DNA from: Bacteroidales bacterium
GTDB taxonomy: Bacteria; Bacteroidota; Bacteroidia; Bacteroidales; VadinHA17
NCBI GenBank assembly: GCA_003141895.1
Contig: PLNT01000007.1
Location: forward strand, 1 to 64,000
Reading direction: 5' to 3'
Length of the DNA: 64,000 nt
Shown: positions 1 to 9,212 of the stretch, one piece after another
Position numbering within the stretch: the first letter of the stretch is position 1
Layout of the letters: each line of letters begins with the position of its first letter
Notes under the pieces: model-generated
What the model was told of the DNA's origin: nothing
The model's database searches: none
What the model saw: the letters and a program-made list of their open reading frames with translations, nothing else
Position numbers and translations under genes: made by a program

Positions 1-115
1 TTAGCTTGACGGCTATGCCCCAGGGGGGAGGGACTTAATTATATGTCCAAGCTAATTTAAAACGAGCATTTTCGCCCCTTTAGGGGAGATGTCGCGAAGC
101 GACAGAGGGGTTTTA
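1..115. repeat. Nested-hairpin intergenic repeat, copy 1 (cut by window start)
   Basis: Three stems are visible: TTAGCTTG (1-8) pairs with CAAGCTAA (48-55), CCCC-TTTA-GGGG lies at 75-86, and GTCGC-GAA-GCGAC lies at 91-103, followed by AGAGGGGTTTT. The plan (short GC hairpins between runs of C and G) is shared with the repeats at 5961, 11292, 15623 and 32985. The 5' limit is unknown because the window begins here. Confidence 0.6.
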
Positions 116-154
116 CTGCATAGAGTTAACCCTAGAGAAAATATTTTAATGAAA

Positions 155-1219
155 TTAAATAATTCTATTCTTCAATTCCTTCTTTAGAATTTCGATAAAC
201 TCCTCAATATCCTCCTTTTGCGTATCCCAGCTGGTCATTAAACGGTATTCCGATCTCTTTTCGTCCCATGGATAGAAAAAGTAGTGTTCCTTTATCTTTT
301 CCGCAATATCATCAGACATTATGACAAAAACACCATTTGACTGAATCTTCTGTGTTATTTTAACCTGGGGGATTTCTGCAAGGTAATCTCCAAGTATCCT
401 GGCCATTTCGTTTGCATGCGAGGCGCAGGTTTTCCACAGGTCATTACGAAAATATCCTATGTATTGAGCTGAGATAAATCTCATCTTTGAGGCTAGCTGC
501 ATACCCTGTTTTCTTATATACTTGAAATCGGAAGATAAACCAGGTTTCAGAAAACAGATCGATTCGCCATACATCATTCCATTTTTAGTACCTCCAAATG
601 AGAGGACATCCACGCCAGCATCTGTCGTGAATGCCTTAAAGGGAAGATTTAATGATACGGCAGCATTAGCTATCCTTGCTCCATCCATATGTAGTAACAT
701 CCCTCTCGCGTGAGCGTACAGGCCAAGAGATTTAATCTCTTCCACTGTATAAACAGTTCCCATTTCAGTCGACTGTGTTATTGATATTACCTTTGGCTGA
801 GAATGATGCTCAAAATCAATTCCATGCATATGCTTCTCAATATGTCCGGGATTAATTTTACCATCAGGTGTATCGACAACAAGGATTTTACATCCGATAA
901 ACTTTTCAGGAGCTCCGCATTCATCTCCTTCAAGGTGTGCTGTAGAAGCAGTTATTACTGAATTCCATGGACTGGTGATTTCCGAAAGACCAAGAACATT
1001 AGCAGCAGTACCGGTAAATACAAAATAGCATTCTGTTGAATTACCTAGATGCTCTTTAAAAATTTTGCTGGCTTGTTCGGTATATACGTCTGATCCATAG
1101 CCTGTCACATGGCCAGTATTTGATGCTATTATTTCCTTGAGAATATCAGGATGGATTCCCGCATTGTTGTCACTGGCAAATCCGCGTTTTTCGATATTGG
1201 TGTTGGAAGATGGGCTCAT
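155..1219 (-). CDS. ltaE: Low-specificity L-threonine aldolase (PLP lyase)
   Basis: Predicted to cleave L-threonine or L-allo-threonine to glycine and acetaldehyde, in the cytosol, with pyridoxal phosphate. The 354 residues match the usual family length (about 340). Visible family features are the N-terminal FASDNNAGIHP segment, the PLP-ring aspartate in HMDGARIAN (D179) and the Schiff-base lysine in SFGGTKNG (K212). It lies 15 bp downstream of the exported isomerase-like gene, so the two may be co-transcribed although no functional link is obvious. Threonine aldolase and other beta-eliminating lyases share this fold; the TKNG motif favours threonine aldolase. Confidence 0.9.
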   Translation of the reverse strand: MSPSSNTNIEKRGFASDNNAGIHPDILKEIIASNTGHVTGYGSDVYTEQASKIFKEHLGNSTECYFVFTGTAANVLGLSEITSPWNSVITASTAHLEGDECGAPEKFIGCKILVVDTPDGKINPGHIEKHMHGIDFEHHSQPKVISITQSTEMGTVYTVEEIKSLGLYAHARGMLLHMDGARIANAAVSLNLPFKAFTTDAGVDVLSFGGTKNGMMYGESICFLKPGLSSDFKYIRKQGMQLASKMRFISAQYIGYFRNDLWKTCASHANEMARILGDYLAEIPQVKITQKIQSNGVFVIMSDDIAEKIKEHYFFYPWDEKRSEYRLMTSWDTQKEDIEEFIEILKKELKNRII

Positions 1220-1234
1220 TTATAGAAATAAACA

Positions 1235-2308
1235 TTACATATTAATAATATTGGTCATATATTCCTTTGCAAGTGCCACTTGTTCATGAACAAATTCAAC
1301 ACCGGCAACTGAATGATCCTTATTCCACAATGGGTGACAGAGTTCAAATGTGAAATAGCCATTATATCCTATTTCATTCATTAACCCTATATAATGAGCA
1401 TAGTCAGGCATTATGCCACCAGCATAATAATCGAGCATTTTAGGCTGAACTAAATTGTTTCCATCACGATAATATTCTCCACCGAAATGTGAATGTACCT
1501 GTAGATTTCCGACTGTACGAACTGCATTGGCTATATAGTCCTTATCCTGTTTATCAAATATGGGCAGATCGAGACATACTTTCAGGAAGGGAGAATTCAC
1601 CTCTTTGACCAGGTCGTATGTGTCTCTCCAGGTTCTGATAAGTGGCGCATGATTCTGAAGTGCCAGTACGATGCCAAATTCTTCCCCGAATCTGGCAGCC
1701 TCCTTCAGGCAGTCCTTAACATAGTTATATCTTTCAATCCAGGTTGCATATGGATATTGTCTGAGGAAAGTGTAAAATCCATCACCGCGAACTAACTCAT
1801 AAGTACCCACACCATCATGAATTGGTACACCTGGCCAGGCTGCAAACACTCGGACAACCTTTGCTCCCATGTCTTTTGCCAGCTTTACAGTCTCCCTGAC
1901 CATCAGAAGCTGGTTTTCCCTTAGTTCCGGTATTGGGCTTGAAAAGTCATTGTTCGCAGACAAAGCTGGCATTTCCAGACCATATTTAGTGAGAGAGTTT
2001 CGCATTTCATCTCTTTTGCGCTGGTCAAGATCCAATGGACAACCCATTGGTCGTTTGTTATCCAGTTCAACACCATCAAAACCGTATTGTTTTGCATATC
2101 TGCACAATTCATCAAATGATAATGCGGTACCTTTGTACCATATCCCTCCATATGATATGGAATACAAACCCAGTTTGATTTTAGCGTTTTTTTGAGTTTT
2201 CTGTACCGGAACTGCCGGACTGATTTGATTTACGGAAGGTTTCATGCCGCCTAACATAGCAGCACCGGCAGCTACACCGGATGTTTCGACGAATTTTCTG
2301 CGGTTCAT
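1235..2308 (-). CDS. Tat-exported sugar phosphate isomerase/epimerase-like TIM-barrel protein
   Basis: A 357-residue protein of the xylose-isomerase-like TIM-barrel (AP endonuclease 2) superfamily. The N-terminus MNRRKFVETSGVAAGAAMLG is a twin-arginine signal (RRKF then a small-residue hydrophobic stretch), typical of Bacteroidetes sugar isomerase/epimerase-like proteins exported in folded form. Barrel features include YGFDGVELDN near residue 75, a VCLDLPIF strand and a C-terminal FTFELCHPLW with the metal-ligand-type glutamate. The substrate cannot be told from sequence; these proteins act on free sugars or sugar acids such as myo-inositol derivatives or 3-keto sugars. It is first of a two-gene minus-strand unit with the threonine aldolase gene. 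Confidence 0.8.
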   Translation of the reverse strand: MNRRKFVETSGVAAGAAMLGGMKPSVNQISPAVPVQKTQKNAKIKLGLYSISYGGIWYKGTALSFDELCRYAKQYGFDGVELDNKRPMGCPLDLDQRKRDEMRNSLTKYGLEMPALSANNDFSSPIPELRENQLLMVRETVKLAKDMGAKVVRVFAAWPGVPIHDGVGTYELVRGDGFYTFLRQYPYATWIERYNYVKDCLKEAARFGEEFGIVLALQNHAPLIRTWRDTYDLVKEVNSPFLKVCLDLPIFDKQDKDYIANAVRTVGNLQVHSHFGGEYYRDGNNLVQPKMLDYYAGGIMPDYAHYIGLMNEIGYNGYFTFELCHPLWNKDHSVAGVEFVHEQVALAKEYMTNIINM

Positions 2309-2511
2309 TGGTTTATCAGGTTAAATTAGCAATAAATTATTAAGGAGTTTAAAAGCTTACCAATTGGGGAAAAAAATGAATTGCCCTTTTATTTGTTGAA
2401 TTATTTATATAAAGGAACGTATTTAAAATTATTCCGATTAATATTTATTGAAAAAAATTTTATCTTGTAAGTAATAAATAAAAGATAATCATTTTAATAA
2501 AAATATTATCA

Positions 2512-3801
2512 ATGGAAAAGAATAACGAGAAAGAAGTGATTAAAAAAATCAATAACGGGAATAACAGTGCGCTAAGGGAATTGTATGGCTCCGATGCAGA
2601 AGTCCTTCAAAAACAGGCAAAAAGGTATAGCAGACTCGTCGAAAAATTCAAAAGCTCATTTGGCCCTACTGAACTAATGCTTTTCAGTTCTCCAGGTCGT
2701 ACCGAGATTGGCGGGAATCATACGGATCATAATTATGGACGTGTACTTGCAGGTGCGGTTAACCTTGACAATGTTGCTGTTGCAGCTGCTAACAATACAA
2801 ATGTTGTAAGAATTGAATCTGTTGGTTATCCAAAATTTGAAGTTGATCTGTCAAACCTTACCTCCGACAAAAAAGAAAATTTCACTTCTGCGGCCCTGGT
2901 GAGGGGGATTGGCGCCAGAATGAAAGAGCTGGGATTCCAGATTGGAGGTTTCGACTGCAGTATTGATGGCGGAGTGCCCGTAGGTTCGGGTCTGAGCTCA
3001 TCTGCATCTTTCGAAGTTCTTATTGGTGCTATCTTCAGCCATTTATTCAATAACGGAAAGCTTGATCCCGTACAGAATGCCATTATCGGGCAATATTCTG
3101 AAAACGTGTTCTTTGGCAAACCCTGTGGATTAATGGATCAAACCGCATGTGCTGTGGGCGGTCTGGTTACAATTGATTTTAAAGATCCTTCAAAACCGAT
3201 CGTTAAAAAGGTAAATTTTGATTTTGTTGCTACCGGTTTTGCTTTGGTTATTACAGATACCGGCAGTAATCACGCTGATCTCAATGATGAGTATGCATCA
3301 TTACCTACTGATATGAAAGCTGTTGCAGCTGAGTTGGGTGCAAAAGTTCTGCGTCAGGTTACTCTGGAGCAAGTGTTAGAGATAGCTCCAAAAATCCGTA
3401 AGAAAGTTGGAGATCGGGCCATTCTTCGGGCTATTCACTTTCAAGGAGATAATCAGCGGGTTGTTGATCAGGTAGCTGCCCTGGAAAGAAATGATTTTAA
3501 GTCATTTCTTGGGATGGTTATTGATTCAGGTTTCAGCTCGTATATGTACAATCAAAATATTTATCCTGTTAATAATGTTAAAGAGCAAGGAGTTTCTTTA
3601 GCTCTTGCTCTAAGTGAACTTGTGTTGAAAGGAAAAGGTGCATGGCGTGTTCATGGCGGAGGTTTTGCAGGCACAATCCAGGCATATGTTCCACAAAGTC
3701 TGCTCGATAAATATGTCTCAACATTAGAGCATGTTTATGGAAAAGGTTCCTGCCACAAACTCTTTATAAGGCAGAAAGGCGCTGGAAAAATTGAACTATA
3801 G
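2512..3801 (+). CDS. galK: Galactokinase
   Basis: Phosphorylates alpha-D-galactose at C1 with ATP, the entry step of the Leloir pathway. The 429-residue GHMP kinase shows the galactokinase signature PGRTEIGGNHTDHNYG (61-76), the ATP-binding loop GGVPVGSGLSSSAS (153-166), a CGLMDQTACAVGG segment and a C-terminal GAWRVHGGGFAGTIQ motif. It is about 40 residues longer than E. coli GalK because of an N-terminal extension (the first 50 residues), common in Bacteroidetes. A sugar transporter follows 51 bp downstream, so uptake and phosphorylation are probably co-expressed. No regulator is adjacent. Confidence 0.93.
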   Translation: MEKNNEKEVIKKINNGNNSALRELYGSDAEVLQKQAKRYSRLVEKFKSSFGPTELMLFSSPGRTEIGGNHTDHNYGRVLAGAVNLDNVAVAAANNTNVVRIESVGYPKFEVDLSNLTSDKKENFTSAALVRGIGARMKELGFQIGGFDCSIDGGVPVGSGLSSSASFEVLIGAIFSHLFNNGKLDPVQNAIIGQYSENVFFGKPCGLMDQTACAVGGLVTIDFKDPSKPIVKKVNFDFVATGFALVITDTGSNHADLNDEYASLPTDMKAVAAELGAKVLRQVTLEQVLEIAPKIRKKVGDRAILRAIHFQGDNQRVVDQVAALERNDFKSFLGMVIDSGFSSYMYNQNIYPVNNVKEQGVSLALALSELVLKGKGAWRVHGGGFAGTIQAYVPQSLLDKYVSTLEHVYGKGSCHKLFIRQKGAGKIEL

Positions 3802-3852
3802 ATCATCATGCTCGTGTATAAAATATTATGTAAATAAATTAATAGTCAGACT

Positions 3853-5079
3853 ATGAATAACTCAACCAAATCCAATTATTTGTTCCCATTAATTGTAATG
3901 GCTTCTCTTTTCTTTTTGTTCGGCTTTATTACAACAATGAACAACTCCACTATCGATTTCCTGAAAAATGCGTTTGGTTTAAACGATGTTCAGAAACAAC
4001 TACCCAATACATTTTTCTATGGAGCATATATATTGTCAATTCCCGTTGGTTTAATGCTGACAAAAATAGGTTATAAAAATGGGGTACTTTGCGGACTGGC
4101 TTTAATTTCACTGGGCTTCTTCCTTTGCATCCCGGGTGTTTCGATGGGCTATTACGGATTTCTAAGCACTGTTTCTGTCTTCGCAATTGGGGTAGTGATT
4201 CTTCAGGTTGCCGCCGGACCTTATGTAAATGCATTAGGGAGTCCTGAGACTGGTGCAAGCCGTCTTACACTGACCAACGCTCTTAATTCTGTAGCGACAA
4301 TCATTGCTCCTATTTTCGTTTCTATTCTGCTCGTAACACCGAAACTCGAGCCTGGCATTAAAATGCAAAACTCTGCAATACGGGATATTGTTAAAGGGCC
4401 ATTTATGGTTATCGGTATAATTACTGCAGTTATACTTGCAATAATGTTTTTCCTAAAACTGCCTGAAATAAAAAGTGAAGAAAATGAATCCGGAGGTTTG
4501 GAGAAAAAACAATATAAGTCAAGTGCTTTTAAATACACTCATGTCTGGCTGGGCTCATTAGCCATATTTCTCTACATGGGATGTGAAATAGGTCCCTCCA
4601 GCTTTTTCCCCGATTACGTAACTAAACTTGGCATTCATGGAATTAACCCTATCGACATGCTTAAATATTATTGGGGAGGTATGATGGTGGGTCGGATACT
4701 GGGAATCTTTATCTTAAGAAAATACAAAGCTCGTCTGATATTAACTATTTGTTCAGTTGGTGGATTTGTTTTGCTTGGCAGCTCTTTTGCCCTTAGTTCA
4801 AGTGCTCCTGTTATTGCTATGTGGTTATTCCTTGCTATCGGATTATTCCATTCCATTATGTGGCCGGTTATTTACAACCTTGCACTCGAAGATTTAGGAC
4901 CACATGCAAAGGTAGCCTCAGGTGTTATAGCAACTTCGGTTATCGGAGCTTCAATCTCAACCCTGATTATGGGCAAAATACAGGCTGTAACAGGCTCGGT
5001 AATAATAGCTGTAAGCCTAATGTTCATTTATTACCTTTATCTGGTCTTTTTTGCCACAAAAGGCTCAAAAATAAGATAA
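3853..5079 (+). CDS. Glucose/galactose:H+ symporter, MFS (FucP/GluP type)
   Basis: A 408-residue polytopic inner-membrane protein with about 12 hydrophobic segments. The start (FPLIVMASLFFLFGFITTMN) and the glycine-rich second half (WGGMMVGRILG) are typical of the fucose/glucose/galactose permease branch of the major facilitator superfamily. Placement directly after galactokinase makes galactose the most likely substrate, though glucose is also common in this family. It belongs to the galK unit and is followed by a possible terminator. Confidence 0.85.
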   Translation: MNNSTKSNYLFPLIVMASLFFLFGFITTMNNSTIDFLKNAFGLNDVQKQLPNTFFYGAYILSIPVGLMLTKIGYKNGVLCGLALISLGFFLCIPGVSMGYYGFLSTVSVFAIGVVILQVAAGPYVNALGSPETGASRLTLTNALNSVATIIAPIFVSILLVTPKLEPGIKMQNSAIRDIVKGPFMVIGIITAVILAIMFFLKLPEIKSEENESGGLEKKQYKSSAFKYTHVWLGSLAIFLYMGCEIGPSSFFPDYVTKLGIHGINPIDMLKYYWGGMMVGRILGIFILRKYKARLILTICSVGGFVLLGSSFALSSSAPVIAMWLFLAIGLFHSIMWPVIYNLALEDLGPHAKVASGVIATSVIGASISTLIMGKIQAVTGSVIIAVSLMFIYYLYLVFFATKGSKIR

Positions 5080-5083
5080 CCTT

Positions 5084-5138
5084 AAAGGTTAAGATGAATA
5101 AAAAAAAGGAGAACGAGATTTTTGCTCAACCTTTTTTT
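5084..5138 (+). terminator. Possible terminator of the galK-transporter unit
   Basis: AAAGGTTAAG (5084-5093) can pair, with one mismatch, to CTCAACCTTT (5125-5134), followed by a run of T to 5138. The loop is long (31 nt), and a smaller palindrome AACCTT-A-AAGGTT (5078-5090) overlaps the left arm, so two alternative folds exist. Confidence 0.35.
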
Positions 5139-5157
5139 CGCATGCATTCGTGATTAA

Positions 5158-5940
5158 TTGAATAGTTTTTTCAGAAACAAATTAGTGAAAACCCGATACT
5201 TCATATTCATCTCATACAAAGGTACTTCCTACCACGGCTGGCAAATTCAGCCTAATTCGGTTACGGTTCAGAAGATCCTTGATGAAGCACTGAGTGTCAT
5301 CCTTAACGAAAAAATATCCACAATCGGTGCAGGAAGAACAGATGCCGGTGTACATGCTTTATTTTTCTGTGCCCATTTTGATAGCATTTCTCCCGATCTT
5401 CTTATTACTGGAAATATCATTTTCAAACTGAATCAATTTCTGCCTGCAGATATATCAGTCAATTCATTAAAGAAAGTAGTTCCGGATGCTAATGCAAGAT
5501 ACAGCGCTGTCTCCCGTACATACAAATATTACATATCCAGAATAAAGGACCCATTTTTTGATTATTCAAGCTGGTATATTCACGGAAAATTAGATATCAG
5601 ATCGATGAATGAAGCTTGTCGGATATTATTTAAATATTCTGATTTTACCAGTTTCAGCAGGCTTCACTCGGGAGCGAAATCAAATATCTGTAAAATTCTT
5701 GAAACAGGTTGGAAAGAATCGGATAACCGCCTTGTATTTACAATCAAAGCTGACCGGTTTCTCAGGAATATGGTCAGGGCAATTGTAGGGACAATGGTTG
5801 AAATAGGTTTTGAAAAAATGGATCTCAGGGAGTTTGAAAATATCATTCTGGCGAAGGACCGGTGTAAAGCCGGAAAATCAGCCCCTGCGAAAGGGTTGTT
5901 TCTGGTGGATATTGAATATCCTGAGGAGATATTTGTTTAG
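5158..5940 (+). CDS. truA: tRNA pseudouridine(38-40) synthase TruA
   Basis: Isomerises uridines 38-40 in the tRNA anticodon stem-loop. The 260-residue length is normal. The catalytic motif GAGRTDAGVHA carries the essential aspartate (D62), preceded by the SYKGTSYHGWQIQP strand (19-32). There is no ATG near the front of the reading frame; TTG at 5158 gives a start close to the conserved KTRYFIFISYKGT segment. It follows the sugar transporter at 78 bp and may be expressed separately. Confidence 0.92.
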   Translation: MNSFFRNKLVKTRYFIFISYKGTSYHGWQIQPNSVTVQKILDEALSVILNEKISTIGAGRTDAGVHALFFCAHFDSISPDLLITGNIIFKLNQFLPADISVNSLKKVVPDANARYSAVSRTYKYYISRIKDPFFDYSSWYIHGKLDIRSMNEACRILFKYSDFTSFSRLHSGAKSNICKILETGWKESDNRLVFTIKADRFLRNMVRAIVGTMVEIGFEKMDLREFENIILAKDRCKAGKSAPAKGLFLVDIEYPEEIFV

Positions 5941-5960
5941 ATTAATTCATACCTGCAAGA

Positions 5961-6083
5961 TAAACCCCACTGCCGCTTCGCGGCATCTCCCCCAAGGGGG
6001 AGAAAATACTGCCATATTTATTTGAATCTCACAAGAAGATCGAGATTTTTCCCCCCCTTGGGGGAAATTAAAAAGGGGGTTTA
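5961..6083. repeat. Nested-hairpin intergenic repeat, copy 2
   Basis: Perfect 8-bp outer arms TAAACCCC (5961-5968) and GGGGTTTA (6076-6083) enclose three hairpins: TGCCGC-TTC-GCGGCA (5971-5985), CTCCCCC-AA-GGGGGAG (5987-6002) and TTTCCCCC...GGGGGAAA (about 6048-6067). It sits between the convergent truA and flxA stop codons, where it may also act as a bidirectional transcription barrier. Confidence 0.75.
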
Positions 6084-6095
6084 TCGAAAAGAGAA

Positions 6096-6932
6096 TTAGT
6101 ATTCGTCCGGTAATTCTTTCAACTGCGCTGCCGTAAATACTGGTCCGTCTTTGCAAACATATACTTTACCTACATTGCAGCGACCGCATTTCCCAAAGCC
6201 ACATTTCATGCGATTTTCCAGAGTGGTATAAATCATTTCATCAGTGAAACCCAACTTGGCAAGAACAGGAAAAGTATATTTTATCATCACTGGTGGCCCG
6301 CAAACGATTGCTATTGTATCTTTTGATGAAGGTGCAATTTTCTCAACAATAGTCGGTACAAATCCAACTTCGCCTTTCCAGTCGGGGGATTCACCACCAG
6401 GATCAACAGTAGTTACAAGGCGGACATCTTTTCTGAGTTCCCAATCCTTCAGTTCCTCTTTATATACGAGATCTTTTACGGTTCTTGCACCATAAATAAT
6501 TGTAATGTCTTTGAAATTTTCCCTGAGGTCGAGTGCATTCCATATAACGCAACGCATTGGTGGCAAAGCAATTCCTCCGGCAATAAAAAGCAGACTTTTA
6601 CCTTTCCACTCATCAATAGGAAATACATTACCATATGGTCCTCTGAAGCCAATTATGCTACCCTCTTCGCATCCTGAGAGAGCATTGGTAACTTTCCCTG
6701 TTTGCCTGAATGTACATTCTATATAACCTTTTCTTGTTGGCGGGGAAGCGATACAAAAAGTGGATTCGCCCACACCGTAAACCGAATATTCGCCAAACTG
6801 TCCTGCCTTATAAGAAAACTTTTCCTGATCTGCATCATTAACAAATTTCAGCATGAAAGTTTTTACTCCTGGCGCTTCATAAGTGATTCTCTCAATCCTC
6901 ATGAGGTATGGCATGTACAAATTATCGATCAT
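6096..6932 (-). CDS. flxA: FlxA-like FAD/NAD(P)H oxidoreductase with [2Fe-2S] site
   Basis: NAD(P)H-oxidising entry subunit of the predicted Flx-Hdr complex. The 278-residue protein has a ferredoxin-reductase-type FAD domain, a nucleotide-binding domain with GPYGNVFP and FIAGGIALPPMR motifs, and a C-terminal Cys cluster CGFGKCGRCNVG...C like that of the electron-transfer subunit of dihydroorotate dehydrogenase B. Close relatives are the gamma subunits of sulfhydrogenase (HydG) and sulfite reductase AsrB, but no hydrogenase or sulfite-reductase catalytic subunit is present. Its start overlaps the flxB stop by 4 bp (ATGA), implying translational coupling. It is the last gene of the operon. Confidence 0.82.
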   Translation of the reverse strand: MIDNLYMPYLMRIERITYEAPGVKTFMLKFVNDADQEKFSYKAGQFGEYSVYGVGESTFCIASPPTRKGYIECTFRQTGKVTNALSGCEEGSIIGFRGPYGNVFPIDEWKGKSLLFIAGGIALPPMRCVIWNALDLRENFKDITIIYGARTVKDLVYKEELKDWELRKDVRLVTTVDPGGESPDWKGEVGFVPTIVEKIAPSSKDTIAIVCGPPVMIKYTFPVLAKLGFTDEMIYTTLENRMKCGFGKCGRCNVGKVYVCKDGPVFTAAQLKELPDEY

Positions 6933-7954
6933 ATTGTAACCTCCTGAATAGAAATTAAATTTTCCAGAATATTCATATCAACAGGACATGCTCTTGAACA
7001 ACGGCCGCAACCGGTACATCCGTAAACCGAGAGCCTTTCAGGCATGTATGAAAACTTGTGCATAATTCTCTGTCTCCATCTTTGTGATTGTGCATCGCGT
7101 GGGTTATGGCCGGAAGTATGGATTGTGAAATGTGAAAACCCGCATGAATCCCAGCATCTGACCCGTGAACCCTTTTTCCCATGCGCTTCATCCTGAATGT
7201 CAAAACAGGCACATGTCGGGCAAACATACGCACAGGCTCCGCAACCCAGACATCTCAACGATTGTTCAATCCATTCCTTGCTCTCAAAAAACTTGTCAAG
7301 CTTATTTTTGATTTCTTCGTGATTGAACCTTACAGGCACTTCAGCAAGATATTTTTCTTTCTCAGAGTTTTCTGATTTTTCAAATAGTTGTGGAGCGATA
7401 GACACAATTACGTTCCCTTTCTCAGTAAGAATTTCAGCAAGATAATCTCCATCATCTCCCATCCGGGTGAATAAAATATCACTTCCCAGCGTATTGCCTG
7501 GATTTCCTCCTACAGAAGTACAAAAACAATACTCATCAGATTTATTGCAGCTGAATCCAAAAACAGTAACTTTTGATAACCGGTTATTGTAAATCTCGTC
7601 TTTATAATCCCAATTAAAAATTGAGCTGAGCTCCCCTATCCCATTCGCATCGCAAGGTCTTACTCCCCAGAGAATTATTTCCGGAATTTCTTTAAGATCT
7701 ATTCCTTTCACTGACATTCCTTCCTTGCTCTTCGAGTAATCGAGAATCTTTTCGGCACGCGGGAAGGTAATATCTTTTGATGACTGTGTGGTCTGAATAT
7801 ATCCAGTTGAGATCCCTTTAAAATTCTCTGCATCTCTGAAAGTTATCTTTCCGTTTTTTTCAGAAGGAGCATAGATTTTTTTACTGTTTTGCTTTAAGAT
7901 ATCGAAAAGCTTTTCCAGTGAGTCTTTCCTGACTAATCGCTTATCAATATTCAT
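6929..7954 (-). CDS. flxB: FlxB-like 4Fe-4S electron-transfer protein (AsrA/HydB family)
   Basis: Relays electrons between the flavoprotein and other subunits. The 341 residues resemble the beta subunit of sulfhydrogenase and anaerobic sulfite reductase subunit A. The C-terminal third carries two cluster motifs, CLGCGACAYVCPTC and CTGCGRCSRACPVD, with the CWDSCGFSHF segment between them. The N-terminal domain has VRPCDANGI and a CNKSDEYCFC motif typical of the family. It lies 3 bp after flxC and overlaps flxA. AsrA is the alternative name; the hdr context argues for a FlxB role. Confidence 0.82.
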   Translation of the reverse strand: MNIDKRLVRKDSLEKLFDILKQNSKKIYAPSEKNGKITFRDAENFKGISTGYIQTTQSSKDITFPRAEKILDYSKSKEGMSVKGIDLKEIPEIILWGVRPCDANGIGELSSIFNWDYKDEIYNNRLSKVTVFGFSCNKSDEYCFCTSVGGNPGNTLGSDILFTRMGDDGDYLAEILTEKGNVIVSIAPQLFEKSENSEKEKYLAEVPVRFNHEEIKNKLDKFFESKEWIEQSLRCLGCGACAYVCPTCACFDIQDEAHGKKGSRVRCWDSCGFSHFTIHTSGHNPRDAQSQRWRQRIMHKFSYMPERLSVYGCTGCGRCSRACPVDMNILENLISIQEVTI

Positions 7955-7957
7955 ATC

Positions 7958-8758
7958 TTATTGTATAAAATTTTCTTTATCATCAGGTTTGTATGTTGAC
8001 ATGAGATGCTCGCCCTTTAATGCAGGCTGATAACCTCCGAAATGTTCCTTGGCATCAAGAAGCATCCTTTTTGTAAGCAGGTTGATAGGAATTGAAAGCG
8101 GACATGCATTATAACATGCATCACAATCAATGCAACGACCGGTAAGATGAATCGCCCTCATGATATGCCATTCAAGGTTTCCGAGTTCGGTAGAAGGAAC
8201 AGGTATCCATTGTGGCTGGTTAAAATCGACAGTACATCTTGAGCAATAGCACATTGGACAGGCTGCACGGCAGGCATAGCATTTAAAGCATGGGGCAAGC
8301 TCATCAATCCAGAATTGCCAGCGTTCAGGCTGGGTCATCTTTTCAAGTTTGTCGAGCATTTCTTTATTACGCACATCAATCTCAATCTCATATTGATGAA
8401 CAAATTTTTCAACCTCTGCCAGATTGCCAAATTCAATCAATTTGCTTTCAGGAGTAATTCCCAGTACCAGAATATTTGCGTCAGTTACCTGGAACTCTGA
8501 AGCAAGTTGAATTATGCTTCTCATAACAGGTAAGGTAGCGGCAACCGCCATTTTACCTTTTTCCTTTATTTCTTTTTTTGTAATATATGCTGCAAGGTTC
8601 TGTATACACCGACTATCAAAAATTAACTTATCTGCATCTTCAGAGTTCTCGACAAAAAGAGCCCTTGTTTTATTTCCAGTACCCTGCTCATAACCAATTA
8701 CCACCTTTACTGAAGATGATTCAATCAGCTCTTTGGCACGTTTAATCAGATCAACCAT
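7958..8758 (-). CDS. flxC: FlxC-like 4Fe-4S protein
   Basis: A 266-residue iron-sulfur protein of the Flx module. Two cysteine clusters are visible: CFKCYACRAACPMCYCSRC near residue 155 and CIDCDACYNACP near residue 210. The N-terminal half has no cysteine motif. It is related to electron-transfer subunits found next to MvhD in flx loci and in F420-dehydrogenase beta-type proteins; the exact route of electrons through it is not established. Its start overlaps the flxD end by 8 bp, so the proteins are probably made in fixed ratio. Confidence 0.75.
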   Translation of the reverse strand: MVDLIKRAKELIESSSVKVVIGYEQGTGNKTRALFVENSEDADKLIFDSRCIQNLAAYITKKEIKEKGKMAVAATLPVMRSIIQLASEFQVTDANILVLGITPESKLIEFGNLAEVEKFVHQYEIEIDVRNKEMLDKLEKMTQPERWQFWIDELAPCFKCYACRAACPMCYCSRCTVDFNQPQWIPVPSTELGNLEWHIMRAIHLTGRCIDCDACYNACPLSIPINLLTKRMLLDAKEHFGGYQPALKGEHLMSTYKPDDKENFIQ

Positions 8759-9203
8759 GGTTCACCTCCTTTTCAGGATATTTTGCAACTTTTTTGTATT
8801 CTGTGTAAGGCCCCAGTTCCCGTATTGATTTAACGGTAGCATTTACAATATCAGCCCATTTGGCACCTTCAGCTGCTGAAACCCACGAGAATTTAATTCT
8901 GTTAGTATCAATTCCGGTGAAATTACACAGCGACCTGAACATTATCCATCTTCTTCTTGCATGAAAATTGCCTGAAGTGTAGTGACAATCGTTAGGATGA
9001 CACCCTGATACAATTATTCCGTCGGCACCTTCGTCAAATGCTTTCAACAACAACATATAATCTATTCGACCTGTACACGGGAACCTGATGATGCGAACAT
9101 TCGACGCATATTTGATACGGCTTGTACCTGTCAGGTCTGCCCCGGCATAAGTGCACCAGTTACAGACGAAAGCAACAATTTTTGGTTCAAATTCAGCCAT
9201 CAA
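8751..9203 (-). CDS. flxD: MvhD/FlxD-like [2Fe-2S] protein docking to HdrA
   Basis: The small subunit (150 aa) that passes electrons from the NAD(P)H module to HdrA, as MvhD does from hydrogenase in methanogens. Family cysteines are visible in VCNWCTYAGADL, FPCTGRID and SGCHPNDCHYTSGN. It lies 9 bp after hdrA and overlaps flxC. Two adjacent ATGs (9203 and 9200) are equally good starts. In Desulfovibrio the same order, FlxD beside HdrA, marks flxABCD-hdrABC loci. Confidence 0.87.
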   Translation of the reverse strand: MMAEFEPKIVAFVCNWCTYAGADLTGTSRIKYASNVRIIRFPCTGRIDYMLLLKAFDEGADGIIVSGCHPNDCHYTSGNFHARRRWIMFRSLCNFTGIDTNRIKFSWVSAAEGAKWADIVNATVKSIRELGPYTEYKKVAKYPEKEVNHG

Positions 9204-9212
9204 TACTAAATA

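Noticed and set aside
6096-9203. Reading the four flx-like genes as a NiFe-hydrogenase or a sulfite reductase
   Set aside because: HydBG/AsrAB-like electron subunits are present, but no hydrogenase large/small subunit or sirohaem sulfite reductase gene; adjacent hdrABC and mvhD-like genes fit Flx better.
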